NCBI RefSeq assembly: GCF_000003605.2
Contig: NW_003106600.1
Coordinates: forward strand, 352,567-392,250
Direction of reading: 5' to 3'
Source: Saccoglossus kowalevskii
Lineage: Eukaryota; Hemichordata; Enteropneusta; Harrimaniidae
Length of the DNA: 39,684 nucleotides
Of this stretch, positions 12,901 through 21,227 are shown piece after piece (the stretch's first letter is position 1; every line of letters starts with the position of its first letter). Below the pieces are notes generated by a model that did no database searches, had not been told where the DNA came from, and saw only the letters and a list, made by a program, of their open reading frames with translations. Both the position numbers and the translations under genes were made by a program.

Positions 12901-15900
12901 TGTGATTTTCTTATCAACATTGTTTTGGGAAATGAGTAGATTTTTTTTTTTAAAGAAATTTAGCATTTTTTTTTTTTAAAAAACTGTGATCGAGATAAGT
13001 AGTTAATGGGGATATATGACTATTTATCAAAAATTAGGAAACAAATTTATGAAAAATACATAAAAAATGGCATACACGTATTAATTCTGTGTGAAGAAAT
13101 CATATAATAACAATGTCACCAGAATGGCACATTCTACTGTACACAGGTTGGATTGATGTATGCCATGTGCTCTGTGCATTTGGGATGTGTTGTCTCACAA
13201 GAAACATAAAAACAACAACTTTTAAAGTTGACATATTTTGTTTATTCCACCATTTTGAGCTAACTGCTCTACTTTTTACATATCAATACACTAGGGTGAT
13301 CAGGTGACATATAACACCATACAATAGTGTTTATCCTAATGTATGAAATAAAGTAATCCCAAAATACATCACAATAGTGTAAAATTCAGTTCATTCAAAC
13401 GTAATGAGTCTGTAAAGTGTTAAACTGAGGTCACATCTCATATCTAATTCAGTCTTTCTAATGATATATATTTTCTTACCTATTCATTTTACTAGAACCA
13501 GAAAACACTCCAGTTGAACATGAAGAACCAGGGGAGATAGTGGAGGAGAAATTTGACCAAGATTTAATTGAGTACCAACAAGAACAACCTATCTTTGTAG
13601 ATGGAGATGCTGACAAAGCTGATGAAGTATCAGATCATGAAGATGTATCTGCTGCTGAACTTGATGATCTACTACAGAGAGATTTCACAGCTGAAGCAGG
13701 TCTTCCGGAAACGGAAACATCTGAATACACAGGTACCCCTGATTGAAATGAGACAATTAAATTATTCAAAAACACATTTTAGAAGATTTGACATAATAAT
13801 TTGTAGCTAAAATGACTTGCAATCTCATAATATCATTTTCACAAAATTAAAATCTATGTTATACAGAAGCTTTTCATTAAATGCACCTTTTTTGGCGGAG
13901 GCTGAATTATTGAAAAACAATTCTAATCAGTGATAATAATAATTTCAGATTGATGTTCAAAGATTCAAAAATGTAATTGATTTTAAAACCTGGCCAATTA
14001 GAATGTTCCATTGCAGAACTGTATATACACATAATTCTGAGTCTGACTAGTTTCACCTTTTGTCATTGTGAAAACTGCTTCTCACACACTAATGCATCAA
14101 GTAACAGTAGAATAGGGAATATTCTATAGAATATTCTTGGCACTAGAAGCAAATTTTTTTGTTTGTCCCTATTAGGATTATAGTTGGTGAATTATTATGA
14201 ATAAACAGTTACTTTTGAAAATTGCTTGCACTTTAAAATGCACCATGTACTAACGCATTAATATTGGATCTTTGCAGAAGATTCTATTACGACAAAATCT
14301 ACCACAGTGAAAAGCAGTTCATGGGGGAACCCCCCAAAAGGACTTGATCCCTTTGATCCATTTGAGGAACATTTCACAGGTGATGGTTCACTGGTGTAAC
14401 TGCACATTGTTATTTCTTGTTTCCTCCTTTGTATCACTTGCACGACTTTTCTTATCATTTGACAACATCCTGTAAACAATCACCTCATTATTAACATCAC
14501 TTTATTTTCTCTTTGTGCTTTTATTCAATGCTACATGTTTAACCATCTCCCCATTGTCAAAATCAATAATGTTGTTACATTTCAAAGAAAATCTGTGATA
14601 ATCAAACATTTGATGAATTTGCTATTCTAATGACAGTGATCTAAAAATATTCTGTTCTTAACATGTTCTTTCATGCTTTGAAAATAATATTTATCAAAAA
14701 AATTTAAATAATATGAAAAAAATTGTGGGTTCGATTTTGTGAAAGATGAAAGTTGACACTTTGACACATTTGGGTTACAAAAACAATACTGTTGTAAAAT
14801 AAGATAATTACATCATAATAGTTTACAACAAAACAATATGCACATTGTAATTTCATTTGTTTGTAAACGTGTGGCTCTTTTTACATGCATGTTATGTTTT
14901 TTTCTGGAATTGATTATCTAGGAATGGTTAAAAGTTGTATAAAAAAAATTTCAAATCTTTCCCATAAAAGCAAAACTTAACTTGTTTAACAATGTTCTAT
15001 TTAGTAGATATCCCTGGTATATTGGGGCCTAAATTGCCTTGTAATGTAATTGCTTTGGGTCAATTTCGGTGGTGTTAAAATAAACAGTTGGTTATTTGAC
15101 GATGACACAGATAAAATGAGCTTATAAAAATAGTATTTTGACATTTTTTTGTGTGTTTCAGAGGAACATGTTGATATCTGCGATGAGCCAGACAGACGAA
15201 CCACGACCAAGGTTATTAAGAAGACAGTGGTGAAGACATCGATGGGAGAAGTTCCCGATGACTTTGAAATTGGTGACGGAGATGAAGTTGAAGAACGTGT
15301 AAATGAGGATGGGTCTGTGACGCGGGTCATCCGGAGGGTCAGGCAAATAAGTGGTAGTTCTGGTGATCCAGAATTTAGTCAATTGATGTCAACTAACGAT
15401 GGTGCTGATGGTTTGATAGGTGAAACTGATAGTAAAAGGTAAGTTTTGCAGCAGATATTGGATATATTACTAAGAATGGCAAGGGATGCAAATAACATGA
15501 CTACTGTATCATCAAATCATGCCAGTATTGCTTGGAGTAAACATTAAACAGTTATCGCTTCCTTATTGAATTTTATATAAAAATATAACAACTTTTAATT
15601 TTTTTGATTCGTTGATTCTGATCACCGAACATAAATTGACAACCCATAGTTTTGATACAATTGGCAATTTGTATTTATTTGATAATGTTGTGGGAGCAAG
15701 CATCCCTTCTGTCATTTTGATGACTTGTGTCTCAAAGCATGGTGCTGCTTTTATTATTGGAATTGAGTTCACTGCATCATTCATCAAATTTGGAGCATCT
15801 CGTCTTTTAAAAGGGCAGTGTATGTCGCATAGCACCGGATCAATTGTCATGCTAAAATTTTTCTGGTTAGCTTATATTTTACAAACCCACATTGTGTGCT

Positions 15901-17557
15901 TTCAACCACTCTTTGTGTAATTTACCATAATGCCAAGAAAAAAGGAACCTCCTCTTAATAATTGTTTAAAGTACATGTGAAGTATTTTTTCATTTGCTCC
16001 AACTTTGAATGAATGAATGAATGAATGAGAGTTGGTTTTACTAATGATGTTTTTGTTATGATGCACTTGTTTCATGTTGTGGATTTTCTCTTCACGTTAT
16101 GGATTTCACATGGTTTCTTTTGGTGAATTGGATCTACAAACTCATCACACATTGGTGGTGTTCACCCCTATAGGGAAATGGGATAATCCTATTTGCATAT
16201 AACTTTCACTGAACATTTCCTTTATCAAGATCCTTGCATTTCTCATGGGGAAGCATAACTAGTGCATCCCCCTCCTCACCCTTCTGAATGTTTTTTTTCT
16301 GTTCTTTATTTGTCATGCATGTTGTTTAAACACTTAGATTCTTAAACTATACTAAAACACTAAATACTATAAGCTTTGCATCACACTACTAGAGTAACAG
16401 CTTTCTTCATGTCATAGCTTATGCCTTCATCTCATCTGAAGTTATTCTTCTTTCAAATTATCATGTTTGTTATCTGCATCTGTCTTCTCGCATGTGTTTT
16501 AAGTTATTTTTATTTTTCAGCTTAGCAATTCATATTCTTGTGCAAACTCAGCAATTTTATTTTCTTTATTAATACTGTCTCAGTCATCAAGAAACTGATG
16601 TCTAGTTCATCACAACCAGCTACCCGAAGTTATTGTAAGTTTGAAAGATGACACACACATGTATATTACGTCAACACCACATCTGACTCTCTCTCTTGTC
16701 CAGTATGTCCTTTAGCCCCAAAATAGGAATCCATATGGTTGCAAAACATTAACTAATTCTACTCTTCACTAAAATGAATTAACCTTATGGATGCCATTAT
16801 TGGTGTAAAATTTCACCAGAACATTTTTAAAATTAAACTTCAAGAAAGTTTCTGAGTCCCCTGTCTAATGAAAAGATCATGTGAACATTGCAGTACAACA
16901 TTTTACAATTTTCTTGTTTCTCGAATTAAATTGAAGCAATTCATTGTATATACCCATGATGGTATGGCTAGAGGTTACTATTGAGATGTACAAACATTGG
17001 AATACGATTTCGTAGCTCTCCTGACAAATATTTTGAACATACTTTGATATACCAAGGTTATATTGATTGGACTATTATTTCCATACTTGTTGTTGTGTTT
17101 TCTCACGGTGTGTTTTCTCATGGTGTATTGTCTCATAGTATATTGTCTTAGGGTATAAATACTTGAGGTGTATTTCTCAGGGTATAACAACAATGGATTT
17201 ACTGTTTTACAGTGTCTTTCCAATGTTTACATCTTCCTTGCTTTGCTGTGATTCTTTACTACATCTTTAGAATTGTGATCTATACTTGTCGCGACCCTCT
17301 TGACAGCTGTTTGAGAAGTCTCTTGCATTAAAAGCAATCCATTTGAATCTTTCTACAGAGTTGTAGTACATAAGAAAGTAACGAAGAAAATAGTCATTAG
17401 AGATGGTGAAGAAGTAGAAGTTGAAGAATCCACAGATACCAAGATTGAGGAAGATGGACAAGAGGTTCAAGACCCAAGTGAACTCAGAGAAGACTTACAA
17501 CAAATGATAGATAGCTTTTTAACAGAAGAACAAATGCAGGAACAAGAAAAAGAATAA
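1..17557 (+). CDS. 3' part of giant Glu/Pro-rich gene, probable ankyrin tail (19 exons, 5'-partial)
   Basis: Joined exons: <1-925, 1408-1452, 2014-2070, 2407-2469, 3479-3625, 4302-4544, 5001-5204, 5792-5827, 6029-6082, 6189-6233, 6413-9167, 9274-9327, 9673-9708, 9837-9914, 11211-11337, 13496-13732, 14278-14379, 15162-15438, 17359-17557. All junctions are GT/AG and keep one frame, apart from two single-base gaps in the 6413-9167 exon. The product in the window is about 1.9 thousand residues of low-complexity, acidic, proline-rich repeats with no membrane segment or folded domain, followed by a short ordered-looking C-terminus. Seen: the repeats and the terminal motifs [20 protein letters not shown] and [18 protein letters not shown]. 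Family knowledge: ankyrins end in V-[TS]-[KR]-[KV]-[VI]-x-R-x-V stretches followed by acidic residues, and neuronal giant ankyrins carry long unstructured tails linking the membrane skeleton to the cytoskeleton. Inference: this is such a tail. Alternatives are a titin-PEVK-like or MAP1/futsch-like protein. Certain as a coding gene, moderate as ankyrin. Confidence 0.6.
926..1407 (+). other. Intron, phase 0
   Basis: Donor GTAAAG at 926; acceptor CTGTGGCAG ends at 1407 after a T-rich stretch. AT-rich, no other feature seen. Confidence 0.7.
1408..1452 (+). CDS. Micro-exon 2 (15 codons)
   Basis: Encodes [15 protein letters not shown] and ends GAG before GTAACA. Phase 0 on both sides and a multiple of three, so it can be skipped without a frame change. 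Acidic composition matches the flanking exons. Confidence 0.65.
2014..2070 (+). CDS. Micro-exon 3 (19 codons)
   Basis: Acceptor TTATTCAG, donor GTATCA. Encodes [19 protein letters not shown]. Phase 0/0. Less acidic than its neighbours and contains a CPEH group. Supported by splice sites and frame; no homology recognised. Confidence 0.55.
2407..2469 (+). CDS. Micro-exon 4 with CEIC motif (21 codons)
   Basis: Acceptor TTCACAG, donor GTAATG, phase 0/0. Encodes a peptide ending [14 protein letters not shown], that is a Cys-x2-Cys pair followed by a charged helix-like stretch. This is unusual within an otherwise disordered Glu/Pro tail. Together with the CPEH of the preceding exon it could form a small metal-binding knuckle, but that is speculation. 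Confidence 0.6.
2470..3478 (+). other. Intron, phase 0, about 1 kb
   Basis: AT-rich intron with an 11-C run near 2587. An open stretch at 3108-3383 has no splice sites or acidic repeat character and is treated as chance. No other feature seen. Confidence 0.6.
3479..3625 (+). CDS. Exon 5, first of three duplicated PVIES/PVTES exons
   Basis: Acceptor ATCACCAG, donor GAG/GTACAT, phase 0/0, 49 codons. Starts [20 protein letters not shown], then EEPVIES and a diverged ALVIES, and ends EASPEPVE. The same ending occurs in the next two exons. This is the most diverged copy of the set, with only about two heptad units, so it probably reflects the state before expansion. Confidence 0.85.
4302..4544 (+). 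CDS. Exon 6, duplicated exon with seven EAPVTES units
   Basis: Acceptor TTACCTATCAG, donor GAG/GTACAT, phase 0/0, 81 codons. Starts [20 protein letters not shown], carries seven identical EAPVTES heptads and ends VSPEPVE. The flanking intron sequence is shared with exon 7 (and, diverged, with exon 5), so whole exon-intron units were duplicated. Confidence 0.88.
4365..4511. repeat. Coding 21-bp minisatellite, 7 identical copies
   Basis: Seven head-to-tail copies of GAGGCTCCGGTGACAGAGTC(A) encoding EAPVTES. No base differences are seen between copies, which implies recent expansion or homogenisation. The unit length is a multiple of three, so copy-number change leaves the frame intact. Confidence 0.95.
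5001..5204 (+). CDS. Exon 7, duplicated exon with EAPVIES units
   Basis: Same acceptor (TTACCTATCAG) and donor as exon 6, 68 codons, phase 0/0. Starts [20 protein letters not shown], then one EEPVIES and four EAPVIES heptads, ending EVSPEPVE. It differs from exon 6 by Ile for Thr throughout the heptads and by an extra Asp near the start. Confidence 0.88.
5067..5171. repeat. Coding 21-bp minisatellite, 5 copies (EEPVIES + 4 EAPVIES)
   Basis: The first unit differs (GAAGAACCGGTG...); the next four are identical with GTTATA in place of exon 6's GTGACA. The array was therefore amplified from a single variant independently of the exon 6 array. Confidence 0.93.
5205..5791 (+). other. Intron, phase 0
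   Basis: Begins with the duplicated segment, then unique AT-rich sequence. A CTTGCAG at 5601-5607 could be a cryptic acceptor, but no donor in a suitable phase follows. Ends at CCTATGACAG. Confidence 0.55.
5792..5827 (+). CDS. Micro-exon 8 (12 codons)
   Basis: Acceptor TATGACAG, donor GAG/GTATCT, phase 0/0; encodes [12 protein letters not shown]. Small, but sits in the regular series of GAG-ending acidic exons. Confidence 0.75.
6029..6082 (+). CDS. Micro-exon 9 (18 codons)
   Basis: Acceptor TTCCATAG, donor GAG/GTATGG, phase 0/0; encodes [18 protein letters not shown]. Confidence 0.75.
6189..6233 (+). CDS. Micro-exon 10 (15 codons)
   Basis: Acceptor CTTCACAG, donor GAG/GTATGC, phase 0/0; encodes [15 protein letters not shown]. 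Confidence 0.75.
6413..9167 (+). CDS. Exon 11, large repeat exon (about 919 codons, two single-base gaps)
   Basis: Acceptor AATGCACAG (6412); a second in-frame acceptor six bases on (ACACAG, exon start 6419) would drop Thr-Gln. Donor GAG/GTACTT at 9168. The first 180 codons are acidic and unique ([26 protein letters not shown]). From about 6990 on, units of roughly 45 residues built on [18 protein letters not shown] followed by a VEPP/AIEEP tail repeat with increasing regularity, forming near-identical 91 to 92 codon double units from 7691. The reading frame runs in one phase to 8370 and resumes, after two one-base gaps, in another phase from 8400 to 9167. Without those gaps the exon is 2757 bases and phase 0/0. 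Sequence or assembly error seems likelier than a real break because homology is uninterrupted on both sides. Confidence 0.85.
7691..8790. repeat. Tandem 273-276 bp coding repeats, four copies
   Basis: Copies start at 7691, 7964, 8240 and 8514 (spacings 273, 276, 274), each opening at or near GATTTTGTTGAAGCTTCTGT. The protein units read [70 protein letters not shown]. The copies at 7964 and 8240 are nearly identical. The 274-base spacing is where the two missing bases fall. The fourth copy decays after about 8700. Confidence 0.92.
9274..9327 (+). CDS. Micro-exon 12 (18 codons)
   Basis: Acceptor AATTTCAG, donor GAG/GTACAC, phase 0/0; encodes [18 protein letters not shown]. Confidence 0.8.
9673..9708 (+). 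CDS. Micro-exon 13 (12 codons)
   Basis: Acceptor CCTTGCAG, donor GAG/GTAGTT, phase 0/0; encodes [12 protein letters not shown]. Confidence 0.72.
9837..9914 (+). CDS. Exon 14 (26 codons)
   Basis: Acceptor TTCTTGTAG, donor GAG/GTCAGG, phase 0/0. Encodes [20 protein letters not shown] followed by SEEGRE. Gln/Glu-rich and less proline-rich than the rest. The GTCAGG donor is weaker than its neighbours. Confidence 0.7.
9915..11210 (+). other. Intron, 1.3 kb, phase 0
   Basis: T-rich intron. No repeat with recognisable ends and no further acidic exon was found in it. The open stretch at 10527-10724 lacks the composition and splice sites of this gene. Confidence 0.55.
11211..11337 (+). CDS. Exon 15, phase switch exon (0 to 1)
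   Basis: Acceptor ACTGAACAG, donor GATG/GTATGT. 42 codons plus one base. Begins [20 protein letters not shown] and ends [11 protein letters not shown]. This is the first exon ending in phase 1 and marks the change from the repeat tail to the C-terminal set. The split codon joins as GAA (Glu) with exon 16. Confidence 0.82.
11393..12716. mobile_element. Intronic DNA transposon with CCGTAAAA / GGCCGC ends, about 1.3 kb
   Basis: Left end TACCGTAAAATTTCTAATTG followed by AAGCCGCGG. Read on the minus strand, the right end begins TACCGTAAAAATCATATTTG then AGGCCGCAG. The ends match as imperfect terminal inverted repeats with several GCCGC blocks (11415, 11478, 12572, 12653, 12672, 12687). A TA on each side would fit a Tc1/mariner-type duplication. 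No transposase is recognisable inside, so it is non-autonomous or a composite of two copies. It lies in the intron between exons 15 and 16. Confidence 0.6.
12717..13495 (+). other. Rest of intron after exon 15
   Basis: AT-rich with T and A runs near 12940-12980. No coding signal seen. Ends at acceptor TTTTACTAG. Confidence 0.5.
13496..13732 (+). CDS. Exon 16 (phase 1/1)
   Basis: Begins after ACTAG with the last two bases of a split Glu codon. Encodes [38 protein letters not shown] and [17 protein letters not shown], ending SEYT plus one base before GTACCC. Length 237, symmetric phase 1, so it can be skipped in frame. If the following intron were retained the product would end TGTPD and stop (13743). 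Confidence 0.85.
13733..14277 (+). other. Intron, phase 1
   Basis: AT-rich, nothing else recognised. Acceptor TCTTTGCAG. Confidence 0.6.
14278..14379 (+). CDS. Exon 17 with double DPF motif (phase 1/1)
   Basis: 102 bases. Encodes [20 protein letters not shown], then [14 protein letters not shown] plus one base before donor GTGATG. Two overlapping DPF tripeptides (from 14346) match the peptide known to bind the AP2 alpha-appendage in endocytic proteins; function here is inference. Symmetric phase 1, so skippable. Intron retention would give GDGSLV and stop at 14398. Confidence 0.82.
14380..15161 (+). other. Intron, phase 1
   Basis: AT-rich with poly-A and poly-T runs; no other feature. Acceptor GTGTGTTTCAG. 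Confidence 0.6.
15162..15438 (+). CDS. Exon 18, ankyrin-like C-terminal motif exon
   Basis: 277 bases, phase 1 to 2. Encodes [20 protein letters not shown] then [20 protein letters not shown] and [18 protein letters not shown]. Two basic-hydrophobic strands ([10 protein letters not shown] and VTRVIRRV), each next to an acidic or Gly-Asp segment, resemble the paired V-x-K-[RV]-V motifs at the end of ankyrins. Base use here is less AT-rich than in the repeat exons. Confidence 0.85.
16007..16029. repeat. (GAAT)n microsatellite
   Basis: About 5.75 uninterrupted copies of GAAT. Confidence 0.9.
17094..17186. repeat. Degenerate 15-17 bp minisatellite
   Basis: Repeated variants of TGTGTTTTCTCAYGG and TATTGTCTCATAGTA in five to six imperfect copies. 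Confidence 0.65.
17359..17557 (+). CDS. Exon 19, terminal coding exon
   Basis: Completes an Arg codon split with exon 18, giving [20 protein letters not shown], then [39 protein letters not shown] and EQEKE before TAA (17555-17557). HKKVTKKIV followed by an acidic DGEEVEVEE block is the best ankyrin-like match in the gene. The last 30 residues look like a short amphipathic helix. Confidence 0.87.
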
Positions 17558-17583
17558 AATAAAATTCAGATCCAGATAATAAA
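17553..17583 (+). terminator. Polyadenylation signals of gene 1
   Basis: AATAAA at 17553-17558 overlaps the stop codon; a second AATAAA at 17578-17583 lies 21 bases after it and is the more plausible signal. An A-run follows at about 17607. Confidence 0.5.
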
Positions 17584-18073
17584 CATATTCATGTTTCTGG
17601 ATATTAAAAAAAAAAAAGTTTATTTCTGGGTCACCTAATTGAGAAAGAAATCTAGTGTGTATCACTGTCATGTCTTAAACGAACAAGACCATTTGACATG
17701 ACAATTCTGAAAAAAAATCAAAAATTTCTGTTTAGTAAATTTGGATCGTATAATTCTTGATAGTAAAGTTTTAAAATGCAGTACCTTGTTTTTTGAATAA
17801 TGTATTCCTATGACTGTCAATTTCTGGTGTTTTTTCAGAAGTTTACCACTGGAAGATTTTACCCCCTTTTCAAACTCAATATGAAATGTTTTAAGTAGTG
17901 ACAAAAAATACAAGTAGATTTGTTAGTCCTGGTAGTTTTACCGTTGTTTTCTTCAATGTAGACAAGTCCTGATAGTTTTACTTGACATTGCATTATCTGC
18001 TGGTAATCAGCAAATGTGCATCTGCTTGACAACAATGGGGTTTTAAACATGTTGCGTAGTTTCATTTCATGCT
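17584..18073. other. 3' flank of gene 1
   Basis: AT-rich; includes a near-repeat of 'AGTCCTGRTAGTTTTAC' at about 17925 and 17966. No gene seen. Confidence 0.5.
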
Positions 18074-18177
18074 AGTATATGCTAATGAGGTCTTTATGTA
18101 GTATATGCTAATGAGGTCTTTATGCAGTATATGCTAATGAGGTCTTTATGCAGTATATGCTAATGAGGGCTTTATAT
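18074..18177. repeat. 26-bp minisatellite, 4 copies
   Basis: The block GCTAATGAGG recurs at 18081, 18107, 18133 and 18159 (exact 26-base period), within the unit GTATATGCTAATGAGGTCTT+TATGCA. The last copy has one substitution. Confidence 0.93.
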
Positions 18178-19717
18178 ATTCAAGAGGATGTTGCAACAAT
18201 CAAGAATTTTAATTACTGCCCAATTAGTATACTCTAAAACTGGCAAATTAGGTTAACACTGCCTTTTTATGTTTTTAGTCACCTGCATAATTAGAGAAAA
18301 TGAATCCCTTTCATTCCTCAGCTTGATTAACTCCCATCCTATCAAGATCTGTAAATTGTTCAATGTCAGATCCTTTATTTTTTTCCAATTGTTAGGTTGG
18401 GTCTTATACTGCTGTCATGTTTTTATTTTTATCTATTATGGAGGCTGACTGTTACAGCAAATTTTAATGGGCTTGCCAGTGTTTTTAACCCTGAGATAAT
18501 GCAAATATGGAAGATCAAAATTTTTTAGATCTGCCAGAAATTTTCGTTTTTGTACGAGTATTTGAAACGTCTTTAATTTGATAAGAAAGATTTTATTTCT
18601 CTCAACAATTTTTGATTAATAATGTTTCCAACTTCCAAAGTCAGCGAGATGAAACTATCAACCTCCTTTAAATGAAATGTCTATCAGATATCAAACTGAG
18701 GTGACTATTTCTTTAAAGGTCAATTGATCCCTCTTTTAAATGTTAAGCTTGATAAAGTAAATTAAACCATGTATTAACAGCCTAAATATTCTTGTGATTA
18801 AGTCTGGCAACTGGGTGTAAAATTTTCATATCTCTTCCTGCAAAATGAAATCATTGTTTAAGCTGTCTAATAATACCTTTCTTGTACCATTTTGTCACGA
18901 TAACTAATATTCATAAGTTGGGTGATTGAATTAAAAAAGTCAATTTGATTCTAAATATTCTTTATTATAAAGTAGCACGAAATTTCTGAACAGCAGTTGT
19001 AGAAAATGTATGTCTGATGTAATTTTGATTGACAAGTAATTGTAGTGTTGATAGCAAAACTAGTTTTAAACAATTGCACTTGTGTACCAAGATTTTACTC
19101 AGAATCATAGCACTTGATGTAATTATAGATATATCGATAATCTTTTTGAAACACTGATAACTGGGTCTGTTTGTGTAATAATAAATACTTTTGTTTTGTT
19201 CTTTATTTTGGAATATTGAGAATATTGAAAATTTGTTCATTGGCCTAACATGTGGGAAGAAATTCCATAAGTATGTATATCAGCTACCTGTTATTAGTAT
19301 TAGGGCGGTGTATATTATTCCAAACTGTAGATGAACAACATGATAATTGCCAAGATGACAGGACAATATCGTAATCCATCCCACCACACTTTAATGTGTT
19401 GTGCTAAGCCAAGTTTTATTATCTATCAACAGTCCTGACATCTCGGCGGTTGTTTGTTTGGCTTTGACATCTGTTGATGTAGCTGTGATGCTGTTCTAGG
19501 TCAATGTTAGTTCTCTAGTGATATTCCTTATGTATCTGTAGGTTTTTATGTTTTTTGATGTAATTTCATGATAAAGTTACAGCTTGGAAAAGGTTCATTA
19601 AAAGCTTTGTGCTCCATATATCACAATTAAACTATCTTCTTCAATGCAATTAATGGTATGGGTGATGTCTGCAAAATATATACTTTCTGAAAGTTTGGAC
19701 AACCGGACTGAGGTATA
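18178..19717. other. Intergenic, nothing recognised
   Basis: AT-rich unique-looking sequence with no supported gene on either strand. Open stretches such as 18965-19240 (minus) lack splice context or recognisable motifs. Confidence 0.5.
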
Positions 19718-19822
19718 TTAAAGTGGGGGAGTCGTCATCTGCACATGCTTCAGATGGCCATTTCGTGTCATTGTTTACAAACAAGTGTCTACCCATGAGC
19801 CTTTGTGTGTGTTGTTATTGTT
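19718..19822. mobile_element. TTAA-flanked MITE, truncated copy
   Basis: Starts TTAAAGTGGGGGAGTCGTCA and matches the minus strand of the 21080-21227 element through the internal TCATTGTTTACAAACAAG block and AGCCTTTG, then diverges. It is an older, one-ended copy in the opposite orientation. Confidence 0.75.
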
Positions 19823-20698
19823 TTATGTCCACATTTAATAACCCAAACTTTAATTAACAGTTGATCGAGTTATAAGCGACCTAGATTTGTATAGTGTTGC
19901 TCAAACATCTTCATAATGTAATTCAATTTTTAACCGTGCCCATGCGGCAAGCTTGTTTGTGACAACTTTTGGCAACAAATTAAACAATACAAATCAAAGT
20001 TCGTTTAACTGTTTTTTAACTAAATTTTTATGTCCGGAACTCTAACAATTCAGCATCTTATTTAGTCTTGAGGTGGGAATTGCCTAACCAAAATGAACTT
20101 GCTAGAGACTTCTTGCTTTAGTCGTATAAGAACATTGAAATTAGTGAGTAAGTTGGCTTGTGAACGGTCTGGTCCTGTGACATGTGCCGAGATTTGCTGC
20201 CTGAACGCTCGGTACAAACCAAAATCACGTCCTCTGTGGTGAATTTAAGAGAACATATACTGGTTCATACTAGTATGACATGGAAGGACGTGCAGTCAGA
20301 TGCTGTAGTTATGAATGCAAACCTGTGACGTATATGTGCTGCTGCAATTGTTTTTTTCTTGCAATGTACATCAACATGAAAAAATACCGGTAATTGTTTT
20401 TCCCCCGAATCTTCTTTGCTGTTCATGTTCATGATGACTTAATTTTGTAATAAATACCATAACAGCAAATAGATATAATTTCGATATAGCAATTATCATC
20501 TTAAGCATATCGTTTTCATTGTTTGGGTCAAATAACAGATCAATAAATGAGGGCGTGATTTCAGCACGAGCTGTGTGGGTTCCAAATGGACCCGACTTAC
20601 ATGAGCGCAACTAGTGTATCCCTCTTCAAAAACAAAGGATTAAAAATTTCGGCATATGCCAAGATCCCATAACGTGAATGTAGTATATTTGAAATTTT
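19823..20698. other. Intergenic, nothing recognised
   Basis: No supported gene or repeat seen. Confidence 0.45.
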
Positions 20699-20930
20699 GA
20701 CCTTGGTGATGTGGAACATTAACTGGAAGTTCCATAGTTGTGCACATATCTAAATTGAGCCAATTTGACCTCAATTTTGTGGAACATTGACCTTGGCACC
20801 TCAGTTGTTAATATGTATATTTGATCATTTGTGAGATCTAACTTGGAAAGGTTCTGATCTAATGATCAGTTTTGCACATATCCAAATTTGACCAATGTGA
20901 TGGAACATTAATCTTGACAACCTCATTCTG
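20699..20930. repeat. Degenerate tandem repeat around GTGGAACATT
   Basis: Blocks of the type TGTGGAACATTRACCTTGG recur near 20710, 20780 and 20898. CACATATCYAAATT recurs near 20743 and 20876. Spacing is irregular, suggesting an old minisatellite. Confidence 0.5.
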
Positions 20931-21079
20931 TAAATTAATCGTATCCGAGGCATGTGGTCTCTTTGATCCCACAGTAAAATCTGATCATAATTTCGACAAC
21001 TCGTCATATACACAGAAAAGTTCTGCTTTGTGGCCTCAGCTGTTTGTAATCACTTATTATCGAAAATGGAGGGTGTACT

Positions 21080-21227
21080 TTAAAGCGGGAGGGTCGTCAC
21101 CTGCGCGTGCGCGGGAATTGACAACACACGCTAAAACCTCAAAGGCTCGTAGGTAGACGTTTGTTTGTAAACAATGACATGCTATGGCCACCTGACGCAT
21201 GCGCAGGTGACTACTCCCCCGCTTTAA
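21080..21227. mobile_element. TTAA-flanked foldback MITE, 148 bp
   Basis: Left end TTAAAGCGGGAGGGTCGTCA then CCTGCGCGTGC; right end, read on the minus strand, TTAAAGCGGGGGAGTAGTCA then CCTGCGCATGC. The inverted repeats are about 30 bases with few mismatches, and TTAA at both ends fits a piggyBac-type target duplication. More GC-rich than its surroundings. No protein. Confidence 0.82.

Larger units (their letters stand above)
15439..17358 (+). other. Intron, 1.9 kb, phase 2
   Basis: Donor GTAAGT. Contains a 23-bp GAAT tetranucleotide run (16007-16029), a degenerate minisatellite (17094-17186) and a stretch open on both strands (about 15563-15920). Acceptor TTCTACAG. Confidence 0.65.
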
